Positions 1 through 4,414 of a DNA stretch of 6,819 nt are shown one piece after another. Within the stretch, counting starts at the first letter, position 1. Each line of letters begins with the position of its first letter. The translations under genes and the position numbers were made by a program. Below the pieces are notes generated by a model. The model searched no databases. It was not told the origin of the DNA and saw only the letters and a list, made by a program, of their open reading frames with translations. Source of the stretch: JBBTYG01 sp964483045 (GTDB lineage Bacteria > Patescibacteriota > Minisyncoccia > UBA6257 > 2-01-FULL-56-20); contig CAYZZK010000052.1 of NCBI GenBank assembly GCA_964483045.1, positions 1 to 6,819 on the forward strand. The letters run 5' to 3'.

Positions 1-205
1 TAAGCGCAGAGATGAACTTTTCATAATTTTTTATTTTTCCCTCCTCAAGTATCCCCGGTTCCAGTCGGATTGTAATAAAGTGCCACGCTCCTCCGCCTTT
101 ATATACAAACCGCAAAGCCGCGTCGGAAATCTCAAGGCCTCCGATAAACGGCCTGATACGCAGCAAGGATAAAAACTTCGGCATATACGAGGACAATTGT
201 TTCAT
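1..205 (-). CDS. pilM: Type IV pilus inner-membrane assembly protein PilM, N-terminal fragment (runs off left edge)
   Basis: The first 68 residues are visible; the rest lies beyond position 1. PilM is a cytoplasmic actin-like (FtsA-fold) protein that binds the N-terminal tail of PilN and links the PilB/PilC motor to the PilN/PilO/PilP alignment complex. The sequence shows the first actin-fold strand-turn, IGGLEISDAALRFVY (residues 21-35), in the position of the GIDIGSSSIKLV nucleotide-loop motif of classical PilM. It is followed by a strand pair and the PG.LEEGKIKN segment (50-60), matching the usual 'PPGAIVDGEIKD' region. The frame is closed upstream by a TAA at 232-230, so ATG at 205 is the earliest start; ATG at 184 (residue 8) is an alternative. 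No Shine-Dalgarno site is seen; instead the start overlaps the stop of a tiny leader frame (ATGA). The assignment rests on motif and on position after the pilus genes. PilN and PilO would be expected next. Confidence 0.8.
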   Translation of the reverse strand, partial: MKQLSSYMPKFLSLLRIRPFIGGLEISDAALRFVYKGGGAWHFITIRLEPGILEEGKIKNYEKFISAL

Positions 206-242
206 GCGGTTGTCGCGATCATCGCAAAATTATTTTAGGCAT
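202..242 (-). promoter_or_regulatory. Two tiny overlapping leader frames ahead of pilM
   Basis: ATG at 242 opens a 7-codon frame (MPKIILR, stop TGA 221-219). Its stop overlaps by ATGA the start of a 6-codon frame (ATG at 222, MIATTA, stop TGA 204-202). That stop in turn overlaps by ATGA the pilM start at 205. A weak purine stretch (AAGAG) lies about 5 nt before the first ATG, while pilM has no ribosome site of its own. What is seen is the arrangement; translational coupling is an inference, and the frames are so short that chance is quite possible. Confidence 0.25.
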
Positions 243-262
243 GGGTGCTCTTATTTTAACAA
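232..262 (-). promoter_or_regulatory. Weak candidate promoter before pilM
   Basis: TTGTTA (262-257) and TAAAAT (237-232) are separated by 19 nt in the gap between the PilX-like gene and pilM. The -10 box matches five of six consensus bases but the spacer is long. It would give a leader of about 20 nt before pilM and would start transcription downstream of the first tiny leader ATG. Pilus genes on either side could equally be read from one transcript, so this is only a possibility. Confidence 0.2.
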
Positions 263-294
263 AGCGCTCGATTTTGGATGGGATCCGCCCGGTT

Positions 295-705
295 TTACTG
301 GGCGTATTGCCAGGAAGTAAGGACGATCTGCCCCGTACTCGATGTTCGCGAAACCACGACGGACACCTTTTTTTGCCGGCTCAAGATAGTCGAAATAGAA
401 GTGATCGCCACCTGCCCCAGAGCCGGCGAATCCTGGGTTACCGTCACGCTGGCCGAATATGTGCCGAGTGGCAAAACATACGTCCCCGATAAATCTTTAT
501 TTCGGGTAAGACGCACCAGCGCGTCGTAAGCGCCGGAAGCCGCAACCGCCTTAGCCTTTTCAGCTATTTGAAAACCATACGAACTTGTAAGGAACGAACG
601 CGATAAAAAAACCAGCGTGAGAGCAATAATCACGATCAAGCCCCCTATTAAAAGAACGAGAGGTAATACGGTTTGCCCGTGCCGATCTGTAGATTGGTGT
701 ATCAT
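295..705 (-). CDS. PilX/GspK-like minor prepilin
   Basis: A 136-residue membrane-anchored protein of the kind annotated as 'PilX N-terminal domain' minor pilin. A short basic/polar N-terminus (MIHQSTDRHG) is followed by an unbroken hydrophobic helix of about 25 residues (VLPLVLLIGGLIVIIALTLVFL). Next comes a helical A-rich stretch (AEKAKAVAASGAYDALVRL) that resembles the AEAG..EAL segment of PilX proteins, then a small Ser/Thr-rich beta domain. If peptidase cuts after G10, residue +5 is proline rather than the usual glutamate; lack of Glu5 is known for GspK, the tip-capping minor pseudopilin of type II secretion. I prefer ATG at 705, because AAGGTGGG, a near-consensus ribosome site, lies about 10 nt upstream; an in-frame GTG at 720 would add five residues and sits inside that site. 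It follows a 146-161 nt gap with a candidate promoter and precedes pilM by 89 nt. Family assignment is moderate. Confidence 0.75.
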   Translation of the reverse strand: MIHQSTDRHGQTVLPLVLLIGGLIVIIALTLVFLSRSFLTSSYGFQIAEKAKAVAASGAYDALVRLTRNKDLSGTYVLPLGTYSASVTVTQDSPALGQVAITSISTILSRQKKVSVVVSRTSSTGQIVLTSWQYAQ

Positions 706-798
706 CAAACTTTTTCCCACCTTATTCAGTATACCCCCGTAGGAAATAAATAAAAAACAGCGATATTTTTGCGCCCTTAACCGTTATGGACTAAAAGA

Positions 799-838
799 TA
801 TATTCTCTAAAATATACGCGGCGGATTTCGGGGAGCAA
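799..838 (-). promoter_or_regulatory. Candidate internal promoter with a dyad over the -10 box, ahead of the PilX-like gene
   Basis: The gap between the repeat-protein gene and the PilX-like gene has no gene of its own. It holds TTGCTC (838-833), a 16-nt spacer and TATATT (816-811), a five-of-six -10 box. The -10 box is also the left half of a perfect 6-bp dyad, TATATTttagagAATATA (816-799), which could be a binding site or just AT-rich sequence. A second TATACT box lies at 733-728 but has no convincing -35 and would start transcription almost at the gene. No terminator hairpin is seen after the upstream stop, so read-through is also possible. Confidence 0.3.
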
Positions 839-866
839 CACTTAATCGCGACCGAGAGAAAAATGA

Positions 867-1772
867 CTAGGGACTCCAGTTGATCACCACATCGTCGACC
901 TGCGCGGATAACGTCCCGCTCGCATTCGAGACCAATGTAACGCGATACCTAAAGTATCTGAAGTCATTATGCGCAGAGTAACTTAACGGAAGGGAAACGC
1001 CTGCCCCCGTCGAGTAATACGAATTTGACGTCCCGTCGCTTCCTTCGTATACCCAGGGACCAGAACTGGAATTGCTCGTGGCAAGCTGAAAACGAACCGA
1101 CGTCCCGAGCGGCTGACTGCCATGCCACAATACGGAATTAAACTGCGCTCCCGGAACGCCCGTGTCAAATGTAGTGGAATCGAGATACCCGATGGCGGAA
1201 GTCGCAATCCAACTTGTTATAACGCTATATTGAGATGCGCCGCACCCATGATTCGAGCAATTAAAACTTATCCATCCTATAATATCGTTCCACGCATAGT
1301 TATTGAAAATGCCATTCGAGTTATTGATCCAAACTTGGTAGTTCGACGTCAAGCAATCGCTGCTCGTCACATTATGGCAGTCAAAGCTAATCCATCCATA
1401 CTGATCGTTCCATCCCCATCCCGAAAGATTGCCCGAGCCGTCGTTTATCACCGAATAATTGCTTGTCCCGCAAACACTTCCTATCCGCGTCGATCCGCAA
1501 TCTAAGGAAATATCTCCGGCCGAAGAACTGGCATAGCCCGTGAGCTTCTGTGAGCTAACCACGATTGAGTTCGTGTTGTAAAAGTCGATCCAGCCGATAA
1601 GATCATTCCATGCCCAATGCTCCGTGGTTGTCGCGTTGATATTTGTTGAAGCATGGGCGCGGACGCTCGTAAGAACAAGCACAGCGAAACATATTCCAAG
1701 AAAGACGGATACCCTTCCGGAGTTAGAAAAAGTGGACATCCTTATTATTGAAGCGCGCGAGGGAGTACGCAT
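867..1772 (-). CDS. Secreted tryptophan-rich WND/GWISF-repeat protein, candidate pilus-associated adhesin
   Basis: A 301-residue exported protein of unproven function. A hydrophobic signal segment (about residues 20-38) ends in AHA/S (cut near 41-42). Residues 50-185 hold a tandem module with core W-x-W-N-D-x-x-G-W-I-x-F. Clear copies lie at 53-64, 119-130 and 159-170, about 40 residues apart, and a decayed copy lies around 80-92 (YASSSAGDISLDC). Modules 2-4 continue as a close Cys pair (C92/C101, C132/C140, C172/C177) followed by TSNYSV, TSNYQV or ASQYSV, suggesting one disulfide per module. Residues 195-299 form a separate probable beta-sandwich (starts YLDSTTFDTG, ends in an aromatic R-Y-F-R-Y-R strand and VDDVVI). 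No pilin signal, catalytic motif or membrane anchor is seen. ATG at 1772 lies 2 nt after the stop of the PilV-like gene, suggesting coupling; ATG at 1739 would also leave an intact signal peptide. As I recall, similar modules are common in CPR surface proteins. The adhesin role is inferred from position and export. Confidence 0.8.
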   Translation of the reverse strand: MRTPSRASIIRMSTFSNSGRVSVFLGICFAVLVLTSVRAHASTNINATTTEHWAWNDLIGWIDFYNTNSIVVSSQKLTGYASSSAGDISLDCGSTRIGSVCGTSNYSVINDGSGNLSGWGWNDQYGWISFDCHNVTSSDCLTSNYQVWINNSNGIFNNYAWNDIIGWISFNCSNHGCGASQYSVITSWIATSAIGYLDSTTFDTGVPGAQFNSVLWHGSQPLGTSVRFQLATSNSSSGPWVYEGSDGTSNSYYSTGAGVSLPLSYSAHNDFRYFRYRVTLVSNASGTLSAQVDDVVINWSP

Positions 1773-1774
1773 AT

Positions 1775-2413
1775 TTATAGGTTCAAAAATATTGAGCCGG
1801 TCGTGCTTGCATAGTTAATATTCGTCGTCGAGGTGGAAAATTTATTGTTTGGGTTCGTTGCGGGCCCTTCCTGTCCCGGACCGCCGAACCAGTCCGTTTG
1901 AATGAAGATATTATTTCTATTCCGCGTAATATACTGGGCGATCGTAGCGGTTGCACTCCGCGGCCAGCTATACGCCACCGTGATCTTTTTCGTTGAAGGA
2001 TCATATTTCACGGATGCGCCCTCCGGCCCCGTACTCGTGACAAGCGCATCGCTCAAATTCCGATATACCTCATTAACGTAGAAATAGCGCGTATAGGTGG
2101 TGGTAGAAACGGAAATCTGTTGATCCCCCGAAATTACCAAAAAAGGAGAGTTCGACGTATTTAAATAATAGTGATTCGCCGAGCTCGTCGCCAAGTTTGA
2201 GACATTGTGCCAATCGCTCTCCGCCCATACCCGAACATTTTCCAGAAGCTCCTTCCCAAGCGCCGCTCCGGCTTGAGCCCTATTGGTTTGGGTGTTGATG
2301 CGGAGGGCCGGAACGATAACTCCCGCGGCGGCAGTTATCAAAATCGCGCCTATTGCCGCTGCGATCAGCACTTCAATGAGAAACTGTCCGCTCTTTTTGT
2401 TTTGAAATTTCAT
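1775..2413 (-). CDS. PilV/GspI-like minor prepilin with a C-terminal extension
   Basis: A 212-residue prepilin. It begins with a short basic leader (MKFQNKKSG), a peptidase site after G9 and the type III signal QFLIEVLIAAAIGAILITAA, with the conserved glutamate at +5 (E14). The helix continues to about residue 60 (ALGKELLENVRVWAESDW), a pattern typical of PilV/GspI-type minor pilins. A beta-rich, Ser/Thr-rich globular part follows (about 75-155). The C-terminal 50 residues form an extension with QTDWFGGPGQEG (172-183) and a final hydrophobic strand (GSIFLNL); I recall this W-GG-G-Q motif from CPR minor pilins. The role would be in the pilus initiation or tip complex after cleavage by prepilin peptidase. 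The 148 nt upstream contain a GGAG 12 nt before the ATG (2429-2426), slightly too far for a strong ribosome site. The repeat-protein gene starts 2 nt after its stop. Prepilin identity is firm; the PilV versus PilW/GspJ subclass is not. Confidence 0.85.
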   Translation of the reverse strand: MKFQNKKSGQFLIEVLIAAAIGAILITAAAGVIVPALRINTQTNRAQAGAALGKELLENVRVWAESDWHNVSNLATSSANHYYLNTSNSPFLVISGDQQISVSTTTYTRYFYVNEVYRNLSDALVTSTGPEGASVKYDPSTKKITVAYSWPRSATATIAQYITRNRNNIFIQTDWFGGPGQEGPATNPNNKFSTSTTNINYASTTGSIFLNL

Positions 2414-2561
2414 ATTCGAAATTATCTCCGTGTATCATTACAGTTTATCACGCTCCGAGCCCATAGGCAGCTTAATTCGGAACGGCGCTCCTGCCCCTTG
2501 CGATGCGCACTGCAGTTTGAGATACACTTCGCGCAGACTAACCGCAACCGCATTGGCAATA
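2414..2561 (-). other. 148-nt gap between the two minor-prepilin genes; no firm feature
   Basis: The gap is long for an otherwise tight operon segment. I find no convincing hairpin terminator or promoter. Two small minus-strand frames cross it. One has 44 codons from TTG at 2572 (LDIDIANAVAV..., ending SERDKL) to TAA at 2438, and starts by overlapping the end of the gspH-like gene. The other has 43 codons from ATG (MRLRLVCAKC...) and is Cys/Arg-rich. Neither has a ribosome site or a recognisable domain, and two open frames of this length are not unexpected at this base composition. The only regulatory hint is the GGAG at 2429-2426 ahead of the PilV-like gene. Confidence 0.3.
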
Positions 2562-3074
2562 TCAATATCCAATAAGCCCGCTGCTGCTCACTCTTATAAC
2601 CGATGAGGTAACAACCGTCCCGCCGCTTAAGAGATTAAGGGTTACCGAAGTTGAGGCGGAGGGGAAGCCGGAAAGCTGGGCGAACGTAATTTCGAGAGAG
2701 GATCCCTGGCCGATGCTCGACGTCGAATAACTTATAAGATTCGGGAGAGGGTATCTTTCTACAACGGTCGACGTGCCGTATGCACCATAAAACAAAGCAT
2801 AGAAGGGGGTCGTATTCGTACTGTTTTCAAGATGGACTCCCCACATGCTTCCCGACTCTTGAACCGCCGAACGGCTTTGCGCTTCCCGAAGCAGCGCTGA
2901 AATTTTCCGCGTCGATGAATCAAGGTTAGCTCGGTTCTTTGATCCTAGAAGATTAACGAATGAAACGCCGAATACAACGATGATGATTACGATGACCACG
3001 GCCAACTCGATGAGACTAAATCCCTGCCGACCTTGCTTTAGGGAAAAAAATCGGGGTGCGTGAAATGTGCGCAT
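2562..3074 (-). CDS. GspH/FimT-like minor prepilin
   Basis: A 170-residue prepilin. A basic leader of 18 residues ends in Q-G, followed by the type III signal FSLIELAVVIVIIIVVFGVSF; the peptidase site is after G18 and Glu+5 is E23. After the helix, STRKISALLREAQSRSAVQ (about 54-72) matches the amphipathic segment typical of GspH/FimT (L..L..AR..A). A beta domain follows (WGVHLENSTNTTPFYALFYG), and the protein closes with the family's usual ending, a strand and 'VSSSGLIGY'. Length is normal for the family. These proteins are low-abundance subunits of the pilus initiation or tip complex; FimT-type members bind DNA in some transformable bacteria, but no such property can be read here. The ATG lies 5 nt after the pilC stop, so it is almost certainly co-transcribed and probably coupled with pilC. 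No clear ribosome site is seen. Confidence 0.87.
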   Translation of the reverse strand: MRTFHAPRFFSLKQGRQGFSLIELAVVIVIIIVVFGVSFVNLLGSKNRANLDSSTRKISALLREAQSRSAVQESGSMWGVHLENSTNTTPFYALFYGAYGTSTVVERYPLPNLISYSTSSIGQGSSLEITFAQLSGFPSASTSVTLNLLSGGTVVTSSVIRVSSSGLIGY

Positions 3075-3079
3075 ATCTA

Positions 3080-4285
3080 CTAGAATTGAGAAGTTAACTG
3101 ATACATTGGGATGATGATCGCAAGCGCTATGGTTGCGACAAGCAAGCCCATCAAAAGCAGAAGCGCCGGCTCAAGGAGCGCCACTGCCGCATTGATTTTG
3201 GAATTAGCGCTGGAGGCGTAAAAATCCGCGACCGTCGCAAGCACTTCTTCCAGGTGGCCCGCTCGCTCGGAAATCACGATAAGATTCGTGAATACTTTCG
3301 GGAAGACGGTTTCGCGCTTGAAGGCCTCTCCCACCGTAAGCCCCTTGGCCAGGCCTTCGTCGGCAATTCGGAAAAGACTATACCTAAAAGAATCCAGCCC
3401 GGCAGCGCCCGCTGCAATTCTCACGGTTTCAATAATGGGAAGCCCGGCCTTAATCAAAGAGCTCATAGTCGCAGAAAGCCGCTGAATGGCAATCTCCTTG
3501 GAAAGCCCTCGAATAACCGGGGTGCGACTTAGGATGATGTCGGCAACGCGTCTCCCGGTTTTGGTTCGGAGGTAAAAATAAATCGAGGCAGCGATTATGC
3601 CAAACAAGCCGCCCAGCAGGAGAAAAATGTATTTCCCTAAAAACAGACCTATGCCGAACACAACCCGCGAAAAGAGCGGCGGGGTCATTCCTCCCTCGCT
3701 AAATACGTTCGCTATCTTAGGGAGCGCGAACGTAACCAAAAAAACCACGATGCCAAGCGTGGCGGCAAGAAGCACGATCGGATATATAAGCGCAGAGCTG
3801 ATTGTGCTCTTAAGTTCCGATTCGCGGATGAGAGAGGTCGAGAGGTCTTCGAATGTTTGCTGAAGATTCCCGGATACTTCTCCGGCCCTGATCAGGTTCA
3901 CGAACGTCGTCGAAAAGTATTTTTTATGATTCTCGAATGCCCTATAAAATGGCTGCCCCTTGGTAAGATTGTCCCTCACTTCGAGAAGAAAATTTCTCAA
4001 CGCCGGTTTTTCGAAATCAGCAATCAAAATATTAATCGCGGAAAGGAGGTCTGTGCCAACGCGCAGCATAAGAGAAAAATATTTGCACAGCAGCACTTTG
4101 TCTGTGAGCGTAATTCTGCTAAAGAAAAAAGTAAAAGCATTTTTGGCTTCGCGGAGGGGCTTTATGGAAATAGGATGAAGCTCCTTGCCGGCCAGCAACT
4201 GGAGAGCTTGCTTCAAATCGTCCGCATCAATTTCGGACTCGACGACTTTTCCCGAAGCATCGGACGCTATGTAATGGTAGAGCAT
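3080..4285 (-). CDS. pilC: Type IV pilus inner-membrane platform protein PilC (GspF family)
   Basis: A 401-residue polytopic membrane protein, full length for the family. It is the platform on which PilB acts to insert pilin subunits into the growing fibre. A small N-terminal domain (YHYIASDASGKVVESEIDA, 1-45) precedes two homologous T2SSF domains at about 60-185 and 262-385. Each carries the family signature: IRAGEVSGNL (132-141) in the first and SERAGHLEEVL (339-349) in the second. Three hydrophobic segments are seen at about 166-188, 208-237 and 364-393, the last one close to the C-terminus (MYQLTSQF) as usual. The ATG at 4285 has no Shine-Dalgarno site; the sequence just upstream is the arm of a 33-nt inverted repeat that ends 3 nt before the start. 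The gspH-like gene follows after 5 nt. Assignment is firm. Confidence 0.96.
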   Translation of the reverse strand: MLYHYIASDASGKVVESEIDADDLKQALQLLAGKELHPISIKPLREAKNAFTFFFSRITLTDKVLLCKYFSLMLRVGTDLLSAINILIADFEKPALRNFLLEVRDNLTKGQPFYRAFENHKKYFSTTFVNLIRAGEVSGNLQQTFEDLSTSLIRESELKSTISSALIYPIVLLAATLGIVVFLVTFALPKIANVFSEGGMTPPLFSRVVFGIGLFLGKYIFLLLGGLFGIIAASIYFYLRTKTGRRVADIILSRTPVIRGLSKEIAIQRLSATMSSLIKAGLPIIETVRIAAGAAGLDSFRYSLFRIADEGLAKGLTVGEAFKRETVFPKVFTNLIVISERAGHLEEVLATVADFYASSANSKINAAVALLEPALLLLMGLLVATIALAIIIPMYQLTSQF

Positions 4286-4288
4286 AGT

Positions 4289-4411
4289 AAAATCAAAAAT
4301 CGAAGGTCAAATATCAAAAATAAAGAAGTAGACGACATGTTCATTCTACATCTTATCGCTGGCATTTTGAAATCCATAATTTTTGACTTTTGATATTTTA
4401 TTTTTGATTTT
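4289..4411. repeat. Imperfect inverted repeat filling the pilB-pilC gap
   Basis: Two 33-nt AT-rich arms (4289-4321 and 4379-4411) are inverted copies matching at 27 of 33 positions; each is built from TTTTTGAT/TTTTGA units. The arms are separated by 57 nt. Inside lies a second hairpin: AGAAGTAGA (4324-4332) and TCTACATCT (4345-4353), pairing at eight of nine positions around a 12-nt loop. The element starts 3 nt after the pilB stop and ends 3 nt before the pilC start. No target-site duplication and no transposase are visible. It could be a small non-autonomous (MITE-like) insertion, an RNA stem that couples or separates the two genes, or an mRNA processing site. As I recall, TTTTTGAT-type tracts are common between CPR genes. 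The sequence structure is certain; the function is not. Confidence 0.75.
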
Positions 4412-4414
4412 CAA

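Noticed and set aside
728..733. TATACT box just before the PilX-like gene as its promoter
   Set aside because: There is no acceptable -35 box at 16-18 nt and the transcript would begin at the ribosome site; the pair at 838-811 is better.
1122..1505. A 127-codon plus-strand open frame opposite the repeat-protein gene
   Set aside because: The minus-strand protein has a signal peptide and ordered repeats; the plus frame only mirrors the repeated codons.
2414..2553. Cys/Arg-rich 43-codon frame (MRLRLVCAKC...) in the gspH-pilV gap
   Set aside because: No ribosome site, no conserved spacing of the cysteines and a competing open frame in the same stretch; it cannot be supported.
3857..4393. A 178-codon plus-strand open frame opposite pilC
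   Set aside because: It lies antisense to a clear pilC, has no recognisable domain, is basic and low in pattern, and runs into the inverted repeat; it is a shadow of the real gene.
4289..4411. Reading the pilB-pilC inverted repeat as an ordinary intrinsic terminator
   Set aside because: The arms are nearly all A/T with a 57-nt spacer and no GC stem plus T run, and pilC downstream needs the same transcript unless it has its own promoter, which I could not find.
4289..4411. CRISPR-like or tandem-repeat array
   Set aside because: There are only two arms in inverted orientation with a single spacer, so the structure is a dyad and not a direct-repeat array.
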